NCBI RefSeq assembly: GCF_013004065.1
Contig: NZ_CP053084.1
Span: 1,116,001-1,180,000, forward strand
DNA: 64,000 nucleotides
Direction of reading: 5' to 3'
DNA from: Limnobacter sp. SAORIC-580
GTDB lineage: Bacteria; Pseudomonadota; Gammaproteobacteria; Burkholderiales; Burkholderiaceae_B
Part shown: positions 19,036 through 27,411 of the stretch, piece by piece
How positions within the stretch are numbered: position 1 is the stretch's first letter
Layout of the letters: each line of letters starts with the position of its first letter
Made by a program: the position numbers and the translations under genes
Notes under the pieces: model-generated
What the model was told of the DNA's origin: nothing
The model's database searches: none
The model's input: only the letters and a program-made list of their open reading frames with translations

Positions 19036-19079
19036 CATGTAACAACCATGTAACCAGATCAGATCAATTTGGTTACATG
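19036..19079. repeat. CATGTAAC repeats and 10-bp inverted repeat at the island edge
   Basis: CATGTAACCA (19047-19056) and TGGTTACATG (19070-19079) form a perfect 10-bp inverted repeat around 13 bp, and a third direct copy CATGTAAC lies at 19036-19043. The element separates the tRNA terminator from the first island gene and could be a leftover recombinase arm site or a regulator site. No second copy was found at the other island edge. The rest of 18980-19106 holds nothing else recognisable. Confidence 0.5.
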
Positions 19080-19106
19080 TGGATCACCTCCAATCAGCTA
19101 TTTCTG

Positions 19107-21053
19107 TTATTCAGAGCCAATTCTGTTCGGTAGCTGTAAATGTTCTTGGTGAGGGGTGGTTAAAACTCGTTCGAGAAGTTCGTCGGTTGAAGATCCTTCG
19201 TATCTTTCGGCTAGGACGCTGCGAAGTTTTAATAAACGGACGTTAGCAGTATCTACGAGTGTGTTGAAAGTAGTCGCCCTGATGCGCCCGTATTCAGGCT
19301 GGCCAAGCCGCTTTTCACGTTCTACACCTTGCGCGATTCTCTCACCTACAACCCATGCTGAAATGTAGGGTCTACCAGCTAGGGCTCCAGACGCAGAAAT
19401 ATCCTGAACATAGCTATCGGCTTGGTTAATTTCTTTTCGAGTTAATTCGAAACCACCTTTTTTCAGCTCAATCAGAAGAATGTTTTGGATTTGAGTGAGT
19501 GTGGAGTCACTTGGATCAAACGACTCTGTGCCCGTCATTTGCCAAGTAGTTTTCTCTGGCAAAACAACAATGTCGGGTCGGTTGCGCTCATTGATGAACT
19601 TTGCGTAGGTGCTTTTGAACAGTTGTTTTGCAATTGTTTGAAGGGTGGAGTTCGAACAATATTCCTGCGATTCGAATTCCGGGCCAAACACCCAACGCGA
19701 ACGCAAAATAAGTGGGTGTAGTGTGTGTAGTTCATCAGTACTGTGGTCGTTGGCTAAACGTCTAATGGTCTCAGTAACGCTGATTCTTGAATCAATTTCG
19801 TCCAGTACGCGCAAAGCATCTTTTACTGTCCACTCTGTCAAAAGTCTATCCAAACCATCAAGGTCACTGGGCTCTAAATTGGCCAACTTCTGAAGCAGTG
19901 AAGCTCCACTCTTCGTTTTTTCTAGGTTGATTACAGCTTTTACAGCGGTTGCAAGAAAGTCTGGTGAAACGGTGGGGTGTGTTTGGGCAATTGCCTTAGT
20001 AAATTCTGCAACCTCCAAGCGAGCACCTTGTCCCAGCATGGCCAAGTCAGCTTTATTTTGAGTTAGGGCATCCTCCGATGTTGCTTCTACGATTTCAGCA
20101 GCTAGATCCTGAGCAACCTTTTCGATGTGTTTCGCAGCGGCAAGGAATAGTTCATCTACAGATTCTGTGGATCGAAATGAAGTCCAATCTTGCGTGACAT
20201 CGGCCTCGTACCCTTGTGTATCCACAATCACCTTGTAACGTCGCGCAAAGCGAGTTCGCCCGTCAAAGTTAGCTATTTGACCTATTGCCCATGAAGGTGA
20301 ACCAACCAAGCGGCGTTGTACCCAGAAGGCAATACCTTGATGCACAGAAGAATGATTCAAGCGGGTGGAGTCGATTACAACTACAGTTGCCTTTCGGTTA
20401 CCTGATAGTTCAATGGTCTGCTCGCTAACTCTTCCATCGATTTGACTGAAAGTGCGTTGTGAACCATTCACGTAAATTTGAAATTCGGGATCATGTATAA
20501 ATCGAGCTGCGAGAACGGTCAAAATTTCGTCGGCATCAGGTAATTTACGCGTCACAGTGACCGACAGTTTTGTTCCACTGCCAGTTCTTTCGCTTTGAAT
20601 CTCACTGCGCAGCACGAAAGGGCTTGGACCTGATTCAGTGGCCACTACAAAGGTAGACAAAATGCCATTTCGCCAAGTTTGTACTTCGTATTCATCACCA
20701 AAACACAATAAACCATGTCGTCCAACCCCATTTCGACCATAAGCCTTGCGCGCTGAAATCGACCTACCTTCTGGGAACTCTACATTGGAGCCTTGATGTC
20801 TATGGCGATCGTATCGCAATGTCATCCAGCGCTTTTTGAATTGATGTGATGTCATTCCGTGGCCGTCATCTGTCACGGTTAAAACACCATTTAAGGATGT
20901 TGGAAGCACAAGATCAACCCTTGTTGCCCCTGCATCCCATGCGTTGGCAACCAACTCCGTTAATGCTACCTGTGGCACGTGAGCAACTTGACCAAGTTCT
21001 CGTAGCAAGTAGTCTTCTTCGAATAGGGAGGTTTGAAGGGGTTGATCAGGCAT
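19107..21053 (-). CDS. GHKL (MutL/MORC-like) ATPase with C-terminal PD-(D/E)xK nuclease
   Basis: A 648-aa protein. The N-terminal GHKL ATPase domain shows the N-box ELVANAWDAGA (E33, N37), the DDGHGM motif (62-67) and the glycine-rich ATP lid GRNGVGRHG (106-114). A transducer-like middle follows, with KVIVDTQGYEAD and helical stretches around 280-450. The C-terminus has a nuclease pattern, D494 (RPDIVVLP) and E529-x-K531 (LIELKKG), followed by QADSYVQDI, consistent with PD-(D/E)xK. ATPases of this MutL/MORC type are known near prokaryotic restriction-modification genes. It faces away from the hsd operon and shares its 223-bp control region. AGGAGT lies about 7 nt before the ATG. A role in phage defence is inferred from architecture and neighbours. 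Confidence 0.8.
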   Translation of the reverse strand: MPDQPLQTSLFEEDYLLRELGQVAHVPQVALTELVANAWDAGATRVDLVLPTSLNGVLTVTDDGHGMTSHQFKKRWMTLRYDRHRHQGSNVEFPEGRSISARKAYGRNGVGRHGLLCFGDEYEVQTWRNGILSTFVVATESGPSPFVLRSEIQSERTGSGTKLSVTVTRKLPDADEILTVLAARFIHDPEFQIYVNGSQRTFSQIDGRVSEQTIELSGNRKATVVVIDSTRLNHSSVHQGIAFWVQRRLVGSPSWAIGQIANFDGRTRFARRYKVIVDTQGYEADVTQDWTSFRSTESVDELFLAAAKHIEKVAQDLAAEIVEATSEDALTQNKADLAMLGQGARLEVAEFTKAIAQTHPTVSPDFLATAVKAVINLEKTKSGASLLQKLANLEPSDLDGLDRLLTEWTVKDALRVLDEIDSRISVTETIRRLANDHSTDELHTLHPLILRSRWVFGPEFESQEYCSNSTLQTIAKQLFKSTYAKFINERNRPDIVVLPEKTTWQMTGTESFDPSDSTLTQIQNILLIELKKGGFELTRKEINQADSYVQDISASGALAGRPYISAWVVGERIAQGVEREKRLGQPEYGRIRATTFNTLVDTANVRLLKLRSVLAERYEGSSTDELLERVLTTPHQEHLQLPNRIGSE

Positions 21054-21197
21054 TGGATGACTCCTAATGATTCGTATGTTTAATTATTGACTGTTTTTAC
21101 CTGAGGCTTCTCCTTTGCACATGTAAACGGATCGCACCCAGTTGCCTTATCTCTTGCGTCAAAAGTGATTCTTAAACAAATTATTATGCAGTAAAGA

Positions 21198-21260
21198 TGA
21201 TGATGCAAAATTTTCTTGACTTTTGAGTCACCATGATTAATTATTTATGCATCATAAGCG
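21198..21260 (+). promoter_or_regulatory. Control region of the hsd/CBASS operon
   Basis: TTGACT (21216-21221), a 17-bp spacer and AATTAT (21239-21244) form a plausible promoter. The -35 box lies inside a palindrome TGACT-TTTG-AGTCA (21217-21230). A second inverted repeat ATGATGCA (21200-21207) and TGCATCAT (21248-21255) flanks the promoter symmetrically. This layout suggests repressor control, but no regulator gene is present in the island. The surrounding 21054-21276 is AT-rich with no other gene. Confidence 0.5.
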
Positions 21261-21276
21261 ATGAAAAGAGAAAAAC

Positions 21277-21867
21277 TTGAAGCTTAAGCAAATTGCAACC
21301 ATCCGCGCAGGCTATCCATTTCGCGGAAAGATTCCTGAGGTGAAAGACTCCGCCGTGGTCGCGGTTCAAATGAAGGATATCTCGTTAACAGAGGGAATTC
21401 TCTGGTCAGGTTGTATCGAAACAGAATTAACTGGCAAGCGTGAACCCGACTACCTCACCGTAGGCGATATTTTGTTGGCCGCCCGTGGCAGTCATAACTA
21501 TGCAGTTCAAGTTGATGATTCACTTGTATCAACAGGTAAGCGGGCCGTTGCTGCCCCCCACTTTTTTATGATCAGTCCAAGGCAGAACAGCATGCTTGCG
21601 GAGTTTTTGGTGTGGTTACTGAATCAGGCACCGGCCCAACGATATTTTGAACAGAATGCAGAAGGCACTTTAACAAAGAGCATCCGCCGCAGCGTGCTGG
21701 AAGACACCCCCTTGGTTGTTCCGCCTTTGGCAAAGCAGCGTGCCATTGTTGCCTTAGCTAATACGCTACGTGAAGAGCAAAAACTAATACAAAGCTTAGT
21801 GAGCAACGGTGAGCGCATGATGAGCGCAATTGCGAAAGACCTTTTTGATAACAAGGGGGCACGCTGA
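21277..21867 (+). CDS. Half-size HsdS-like protein (single target-recognition domain)
   Basis: A 196-aa protein with one type I specificity-type target-recognition domain and its following helix: LKQIATIRAGYPFRG at the start, YLTVGDILLAARGS in the middle, then LVVPPLAKQRAIVALANTLREEQKLIQ, the usual end of a TRD and start of a conserved helix. Full HsdS subunits have two such halves and are about 400 aa; a full HsdS is encoded downstream, so this one may be an accessory or dimerising half-subunit. The TTG at 21277 is the only start giving the whole domain, with AAAGAGAA upstream. Its TGA overlaps the dinD ATG (TGATG). It is the first gene of the operon. The exact role is unknown. Confidence 0.75.
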   Translation: MKLKQIATIRAGYPFRGKIPEVKDSAVVAVQMKDISLTEGILWSGCIETELTGKREPDYLTVGDILLAARGSHNYAVQVDDSLVSTGKRAVAAPHFFMISPRQNSMLAEFLVWLLNQAPAQRYFEQNAEGTLTKSIRRSVLEDTPLVVPPLAKQRAIVALANTLREEQKLIQSLVSNGERMMSAIAKDLFDNKGAR

Positions 21868-22709
21868 TGAGCGAGCAACATCAACTGTTTGAGCAGCTCA
21901 AGCAAATTGACGAAAATGGCACCGAATTTTGGTCGGCCAGGGCCATATCCAAGTTATTGGGCTATTCCGAATACCGGCATTTTCAACCCGTTATCGCCAA
22001 GGCAAAAGAGGCTTGTGCAAACAGTGGGCACCCAATCCAAGACCATTTCGAGGACATACTCGGAATGGTCGCAATTGGTTCAGGGGCACTACGAGAGGTG
22101 CCTGATGTCAAATTGTCTCGCTACGCCTGCTATTTGGTTGTGCAAAACGGTGACCCAAACAAACCGGTGATTGCTGCTGGTCAAACTTACTTTGCGGTAC
22201 AAACCAGACGGCAAGAGCTGGCCGATGACCGGACGTTTCAGCAACTTAAAGAAGACCAGAAACGACTTTTTCTGCGCAACGAGCTTAAAGAGCACAACAA
22301 GCAACTTGTTGAAGCCGCTCAGCAGGCAGGTGTTGAAACCAACCTTGATTTCGCTATTTTCCAAAACCACGGTTACAGGGGCTTGTACGGTGGATTGGAT
22401 CAAAAGGCCATTCACGCCCGAAAAGGGCTCAAGAAAAGCCAGAAGATTCTCGACCATATGGGGTCAACGGAACTGGCTGCAAATTTATTCCGTGCTACCC
22501 AGGCAGAAGAAAAGCTGCGCCGGGATAATGTTCAAAACAAACAGCAGGCAAACCAAACCCACTATGAAGTGGGCCAAAAAGTTCGCCAAACCATTGCGGA
22601 GCTGGGCGGTACCATGCCAGAAAACCTGCCTGCGCCAAAGAGAAGCATTAAGCAACTAGAGACTGCTGCAAACAAATTGAGCGACAGCAAAGATAAGGAC
22701 AACGAATAA
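21867..22709 (+). CDS. dinD: DinD-like protein (DNA damage-inducible protein D family)
   Basis: A 280-aa protein matching the DinD family. The Bro-N-like N-terminus reads NGTEFWSARAISKLLGYSEYRHFQPVI; the middle shows KLSRYACYLVVQNGDP, and the C-terminal half has NHGYRGLYGGL and IHARKGLKKSQKILDHMGSTELAANLFR. E. coli DinD (274 aa) is SOS-induced and the related protein inhibits RecA-mediated strand exchange. Here it is overlapped by hsdS-like upstream (TGATG, with AAGGGGG as ribosome binding site) and by hsdM downstream (TAATG), so it is expressed with the R-M system. Why DinD homologues accompany type I systems is not established; limiting recombination at cleaved DNA is one possibility. Confidence 0.88.
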   Translation: MSEQHQLFEQLKQIDENGTEFWSARAISKLLGYSEYRHFQPVIAKAKEACANSGHPIQDHFEDILGMVAIGSGALREVPDVKLSRYACYLVVQNGDPNKPVIAAGQTYFAVQTRRQELADDRTFQQLKEDQKRLFLRNELKEHNKQLVEAAQQAGVETNLDFAIFQNHGYRGLYGGLDQKAIHARKGLKKSQKILDHMGSTELAANLFRATQAEEKLRRDNVQNKQQANQTHYEVGQKVRQTIAELGGTMPENLPAPKRSIKQLETAANKLSDSKDKDNE

Positions 22710-24232
22710 TGAGCGACAAGATTAACCAAGACAGCATCAACAAAGCGCTGTGGGGCGCTTGCGATACCTTCCGTGGCACCATCAGCGCCGATACCTACAA
22801 AGACTTCATCTTGACCATGCTGTTCCTGAAGTACATATCCGATGTATGGCAAGACCACTACGATGGCTACAAAGCCAAGTACGGAGATGAGCCCGAACTG
22901 ATCGAAGAGATGATGAAAACTGAGCGCTTTGTATTGCCCAAGGCGGCCAGCTTTTATGCGTTGTATGAACGCCGCTTTGAAGCTGGCAACGGCGAGCGCA
23001 TAGACCAGGCACTGCACGCCATTGAAGAAGCAAACGGCACCAAACTGAAAGACGCCGGTAAAAGCGTGTTTCAAGACATCAGCTTTAACACCGACAAGCT
23101 GGGTGAAGAAAAACAAAAGAACACCATTTTGCGCCACCTGCTGGAAGACTTTGCCAAGCCTGAGTTGAACTTGAAACCCAGCCGTGTGGGCACGCTGGAT
23201 GTGATTGGTAATGCCTACGAATACTTGATTAAAAACTTCGCGGCCAGCGGTGGCCAAAAGGCGGGTGAATTTTATACGCCACCCGAAGTAAGTGACCTGA
23301 TTGCCGAACTATTAAACCCGCAACCAGGTGACAGTATTTGCGACCCGGCCTGTGGTTCAGGTTCACTGCTGATGAAGTGTGGTCGAAAAATTGTGGCCAA
23401 GCACGGCAGCAAACAATATGCCTTGTATGGTCAGGAAGCCATTGGCTCCACCTGGTCGCTGGCAAAAATGAACATGTTTTTGCATGGTGAAGACAACCAC
23501 AAAATTGAATGGGGCGACACCATACGTAACCCCAAGCTGCTAGATAAAAATGGCGATTTGATGTTGTTTGATATTGTGACCGCCAACCCACCCTTTAGCC
23601 TGGACAAATGGGGCCACGATGAAGCAGAGAACGACAAGTTCAGCCGCTTTCGCCGTGGCGTGCCGCCGAAAACCAAAGGCGACTACGCTTTTATTCTGCA
23701 CATGATTGAAACGCTTAAACCAAAAACAGGCCGCATGGGCGTGGTAGTGCCTCACGGTGTGTTGTTCCGAGGCAGTAGCGAAGGCAGTATTCGCCAAAAG
23801 TTGATTGACGAAAATTTACTTGATGCGGTGATTGGCCTGCCAGAGAAACTGTTTTACGGCACGGGTATTCCAGCGGCGATTTTGATTTTCAAGAAAAGTA
23901 AGAGCAGCGACAAGGTAATGTTTATTGACGCCAGCCGCGAATGCAAAGCCGGTAAAAACCAAAACCTGCTGACTGCAGAGAACATTGCAAAAATACTGGC
24001 TACCTACAAGGCTGGTGAAACCATTGATAAATACGCCTACGTGGCTAGTCTTGATGAAATAAAAGAGAACGACTACAACCTGAATATTCCCCGCTATGTG
24101 GACACTTTTGAAGAAGAGGAGGAAATTGACTTGATGGCGGTGCGCCGCGAGCGAGAACAATTAAAAGCGCAGCTGACTGAACTGGAAACCGAGATGGCCA
24201 AGTATCTGGCGGAGCTTGGTTATGGCGCGTAG
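22709..24232 (+). CDS. hsdM: Type I restriction-modification methyltransferase subunit HsdM
   Basis: A 507-aa N6-adenine DNA methyltransferase. A helical HsdM N-terminus (about 1-150) precedes the catalytic domain with GEFYTPPEV, SAM motif DPACGSGSLL (D212 onward) and catalytic NPPF (293-296). The C-terminal region from about 465 is a charged coiled coil, as used to contact HsdS. It modifies adenine in the target chosen by HsdS to protect host DNA. The ATG overlaps the dinD stop, and its own end overlaps hsdS by 11 bp. Confidence 0.96.
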   Translation: MSDKINQDSINKALWGACDTFRGTISADTYKDFILTMLFLKYISDVWQDHYDGYKAKYGDEPELIEEMMKTERFVLPKAASFYALYERRFEAGNGERIDQALHAIEEANGTKLKDAGKSVFQDISFNTDKLGEEKQKNTILRHLLEDFAKPELNLKPSRVGTLDVIGNAYEYLIKNFAASGGQKAGEFYTPPEVSDLIAELLNPQPGDSICDPACGSGSLLMKCGRKIVAKHGSKQYALYGQEAIGSTWSLAKMNMFLHGEDNHKIEWGDTIRNPKLLDKNGDLMLFDIVTANPPFSLDKWGHDEAENDKFSRFRRGVPPKTKGDYAFILHMIETLKPKTGRMGVVVPHGVLFRGSSEGSIRQKLIDENLLDAVIGLPEKLFYGTGIPAAILIFKKSKSSDKVMFIDASRECKAGKNQNLLTAENIAKILATYKAGETIDKYAYVASLDEIKENDYNLNIPRYVDTFEEEEEIDLMAVRREREQLKAQLTELETEMAKYLAELGYGA

Positions 24233-25460
24233 TTTAACTAAGGACGGTATCCCAACTGGGTGGAAGTACGACCTGCTGGACAAGTTTGCAACCCGATGCA
24301 GCGGTCATACGCCGAGTAAATCTTTTCCTGAATACTGGAATGGAGGGATTAAATGGATATCCCTAGCAGATAGCTTTCGCTTAGACCAAGGGTACGTCTA
24401 CGAAACTGACAAGAAAATATCTCAAGTAGGAATAGCGAATAGCTCCGCTGAGTTACACCCGGCAGAAACTGTCGTTCTATCGCGTGACGCAGGCATAGGC
24501 AAATGCGGCGTTATGGCTGAACCTATGGCAGTCAGTCAGCACTTTATCGCTTGGAAATGTGACAATTCAGAAAAGCTTAACAGTTGGTTTTTGTATAACT
24601 GGCTTCAGTTGAATAAGGTTGAATTTGAGCGTCAGGCCGTCGGTTCAACCATTAAAACAATCGGATTACCGTATTTCAAGAAGTTAAAAATCGCGGTACC
24701 CCCGTACCCGGAACAAAAGAAAATCGCCCAAATCCTCTCCACTTGGGATAAGGCAATCGAGGTCACTGAACAACTGCTCGTCAAAAGCCAGCAACAGAAA
24801 AAAGCGCTAATGCAACAACTGCTTACCGGCAAAAAACGTTTGCTGGATAAGAATGGAGTGAAGTTTAGTGAGAAATGGGAGTGGCTTAGGGCAAGCGAGC
24901 TATTCAAAACAGTTTCCCGGAAAAACAACTCCAAAACTGAAGAGTTATTGGCAGTCACCCAAGATCAAGGGGTATTGCCTCGGTCAATGCTCGAGCGGCG
25001 TGTCGTAATGCCAGATGGGTCTACCCAGGGTTATAAATTGGTTGTACCGGGTAATTTCATTATCAGCCTTCGTTCGTTTCAAGGAGGTTTGGAGTATTCA
25101 AACTATCGAGGTTTAGTTAGCCCTGCATATACAGTATTGGAGCCACTCAAATCTATTTGCGACGAATTTTTCAAGCAATATTACAAGTCCTACGACTTTA
25201 TTGGCCATTTGGCTGTTGCCGTCATCGGTATTCGTGATGGAAAGCAGGTCAGCTATGAAGACTTTTCATTTTTGAGGCTTCCATATCCGAGCTTGGCGGA
25301 ACAAGAAAAAATAGCAAAAATTATCTCTGTAAATATTCAGGAAATTGAATGTCTGCAAAAAAAACTCGAAACCCTAAAGCAAGAGAAAAAAGCCCTGATG
25401 AAGCAGTTGTTAACGGGTCGGCGCCGGGTGGAGATTGAGGAGGCCAGTGAATGTCAGTAG
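24222..25460 (+). CDS. hsdS: Type I restriction-modification specificity subunit HsdS
   Basis: A 412-aa specificity subunit with two target-recognition halves, each ending in a conserved spacer: PPYPEQKKIAQILSTWDKAI...KKALMQQLLTGKKR in the middle and LPYPSLAEQEKIAKII...KKALMKQLLTGRRR near the C-terminus. These repeats let it bind two HsdM and read a bipartite site. The ATG at 24222 is chosen because GGAG lies 8 nt upstream; a TTG at 24216 would add two residues. The second half has more AT-rich codon use than hsdM. Its last ten bases overlap the CD-NTase start, so the foreign module is coupled to it. Confidence 0.95.
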   Translation: MARSLTKDGIPTGWKYDLLDKFATRCSGHTPSKSFPEYWNGGIKWISLADSFRLDQGYVYETDKKISQVGIANSSAELHPAETVVLSRDAGIGKCGVMAEPMAVSQHFIAWKCDNSEKLNSWFLYNWLQLNKVEFERQAVGSTIKTIGLPYFKKLKIAVPPYPEQKKIAQILSTWDKAIEVTEQLLVKSQQQKKALMQQLLTGKKRLLDKNGVKFSEKWEWLRASELFKTVSRKNNSKTEELLAVTQDQGVLPRSMLERRVVMPDGSTQGYKLVVPGNFIISLRSFQGGLEYSNYRGLVSPAYTVLEPLKSICDEFFKQYYKSYDFIGHLAVAVIGIRDGKQVSYEDFSFLRLPYPSLAEQEKIAKIISVNIQEIECLQKKLETLKQEKKALMKQLLTGRRRVEIEEASECQ

Positions 25461-26749
25461 CCGATATGTTTGAAGGCTTTTTGGATAACTTGAAAGTCGA
25501 TAACTCAGAGCAAGTATCTCTCCGTTATGGGGAAGTAACCAAAAGCTTGAATCAGAAATTTCGAGACTCGGATTCCACCACAGCAAACTCACTACAGGTT
25601 GGCTCATATGGTAGGTATACAGGTATAAAAGGCATTTCTGACCTAGATATGCTCTACATAATGCCGAAGTCCAAATGGGAGACTTATAAGTCTGGGAAGC
25701 AATCGCAGCTTCTCACTGACGTAAAAGACGCTATCAAAGATCGATACCCAAAAACTGACGTTCGAGTTGATCGCTTAGTCGTGACCGTGACTTATACCAA
25801 CTTCCATATAGAGGTTCAGCCCGTATTTGAAGAAACTGACGTTGAGGGAAATGGCTACTTCCAGTATCCCGATACACACGACGGAGGTACCTGGAAGATC
25901 ACGAAACCCCGTCAGGAAATGACTGCGGTAAGAGAGCTGAACGACAAGAGGAATAAAAACCTTCGATTGCTTTGCAAAATGGCTCGAGCATGGAAGAACA
26001 AACATGGCATAAATATGGGAGGCCTGCTCATCGATACGTTGGCATATAATTTCATGAAGGCGACGACAACCTTCGACAATAAGAGCTTTTTGTACTTTGA
26101 TTGGCTAAGTCGGGATTTCTTTAAATTTTTATCAGAAGAGCCAGACAAGGATCACTATCAAGCTCCTGGTAGCAATCAAGATGTAAAAGTAAAAAAGAAG
26201 TTTCAAAAGCAAGCTAAAACAGCTTACGAGCTTTGCCTAAGAGCCATAGAGGCAGAAAAGGAAAGTAACGTGAATGACAAATGGAAAAAGGTCTACGGCC
26301 GTCAGTTTCCTGCGTCTGCACAAGTACAAAAATCGCTCACCGAACAGGCTACATCCTGGCGAGACACAGAAGAGTTTATTGAAGATTCTCATCCTGTCGA
26401 TATACGTTTTAATTTGAAGATAGACTGCGACGTCTTTCAAAACGGATTTCGAGAACACTCACTTGGCTACATGTTGTTCAATAGAATCCAGTTGCTGGCT
26501 AATAAAAGCCTGATGTTTCATGTTGTCGATTGTGACGTACCCGGAAGCTACACCCTCAAATGGAAAGTACTGAATAGAGGGGCAGAGGCTCAACGGCGCA
26601 ATGAAATAAGAGGCCAGATAGTTGTCGACGATGGGTCACGGAAAAGGAAAGAAACAACTAAATTTAAGGGCGAGCACTTCGTCGAATGCTATGCGGTAAA
26701 AAATGGTGTTGTGGTTGCTAGAGCAACTATCGATGTTCCAATTCAATAG
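25451..26749 (+). CDS. CD-NTase (cGAS/DncV-like nucleotidyltransferase) with AGS-C-like sensor domain, CBASS
   Basis: A 432-aa protein. The N-terminal nucleotidyltransferase shows the GS motif G51-S52 (QVGSYGRYTG), the metal-binding pair D64-x-D66 (ISDLDMLY) and the third acid E121 (FHIEVQP), so the active site looks intact. The central helical part fits an OAS/SMODS-type fold. The C-terminus (about 350-432) has YTLKWKVLNRGAEA, IRGQIVVDDG, GEHFVECYAVKNGVVVA, resembling the AGS-C sensor domain found on such enzymes. Family members make cyclic or linear oligonucleotide signals after phage infection. GAGGAGG lies 7 nt before the ATG, and the start overlaps hsdS by 10 nt. The next gene encodes a SLATT-type membrane effector. 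The nucleotide product is not predictable here. Confidence 0.9.
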   Translation: MSVADMFEGFLDNLKVDNSEQVSLRYGEVTKSLNQKFRDSDSTTANSLQVGSYGRYTGIKGISDLDMLYIMPKSKWETYKSGKQSQLLTDVKDAIKDRYPKTDVRVDRLVVTVTYTNFHIEVQPVFEETDVEGNGYFQYPDTHDGGTWKITKPRQEMTAVRELNDKRNKNLRLLCKMARAWKNKHGINMGGLLIDTLAYNFMKATTTFDNKSFLYFDWLSRDFFKFLSEEPDKDHYQAPGSNQDVKVKKKFQKQAKTAYELCLRAIEAEKESNVNDKWKKVYGRQFPASAQVQKSLTEQATSWRDTEEFIEDSHPVDIRFNLKIDCDVFQNGFREHSLGYMLFNRIQLLANKSLMFHVVDCDVPGSYTLKWKVLNRGAEAQRRNEIRGQIVVDDGSRKRKETTKFKGEHFVECYAVKNGVVVARATIDVPIQ

Positions 26750-26758
26750 AGCCTAAAG

Positions 26759-27358
26759 ATGAATAAATCAGATTTACTTCAGAGCATCGCGGAAAAAGGC
26801 TATGACGTTGGTTTTGGGGCAAAAAAGCACTTCGCTACCTATGACATTATCGAAAAGGCCCCTGGGCTGATTAGCTTTTCATCTATTGCATTTGGTATTT
26901 TCGCTTTGGCATTTAATGAACTCTCAAGTGCTTTAACCTCTGCAACGTTTATTGTTTTAGGAGTTATCGGGCTATATATCAGCCTGAATGATCAGATGAA
27001 GGCTTCGTATGAGCAGGCTGGTGTCGCATTGACTCAGCTTTATAACGAACTGAAAGCGCTTTATTTCAAAGTCAAAAATCTGGAAGAAGATGCCGATTTT
27101 TCAAACATGCAGGAACTACTCTCCGATATTGAAGACCGATTTTATTCAGTGAGTATCAGCAAGCAAATTTTGTTCAGCAACTGGTATGCGCATTACAAAT
27201 TTTATTGGGAACATCAAATTCACTGGATAGACGAGCAGCTAAAGTTCGGTTTTTTTCGGGATAAAGTACCGCTCTCTCTTTGGATGACAGTACTCATTTT
27301 TATTGTCGGTTCGATATGGGTATTTTCAGATGTTGCTGCAATAGTTTGTAATTCGTAA
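26759..27358 (+). CDS. SLATT-domain membrane effector of the CBASS-like module
   Basis: A 199-aa membrane protein. Two adjacent hydrophobic segments lie at about 33-50 (LISFSSIAFGIFALAF) and 57-78 (ALTSATFIVLGVIGLYISL), followed by a long helical/coiled stretch (about 80-165) with QLYNELKALYFKVKNLEED, and a third hydrophobic segment at about 173-195 (LSLWMTVLIFIVGSIWVF). This is the layout of SLATT proteins, predicted pore-forming effectors that respond to nucleotide signals from a CD-NTase and damage the inner membrane. It starts 9 bp after the CD-NTase gene and ends 53 bp before hsdR. The ribosome binding site is weak, so translational coupling to the CD-NTase is likely. The assignment rests on topology plus neighbour. 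Confidence 0.75.
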   Translation: MNKSDLLQSIAEKGYDVGFGAKKHFATYDIIEKAPGLISFSSIAFGIFALAFNELSSALTSATFIVLGVIGLYISLNDQMKASYEQAGVALTQLYNELKALYFKVKNLEEDADFSNMQELLSDIEDRFYSVSISKQILFSNWYAHYKFYWEHQIHWIDEQLKFGFFRDKVPLSLWMTVLIFIVGSIWVFSDVAAIVCNS

Positions 27359-27411
27359 AAATCACAAATCAAAGCCCAACTCGGGCATCAAGTGTTGAAG
27401 AGAGCAAACGA

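Noticed and set aside
19036..19079. CRISPR-type or IS terminal repeats
   Set aside because: Only three short CATGTAAC copies are present, unevenly spaced and without spacers or a transposase gene.
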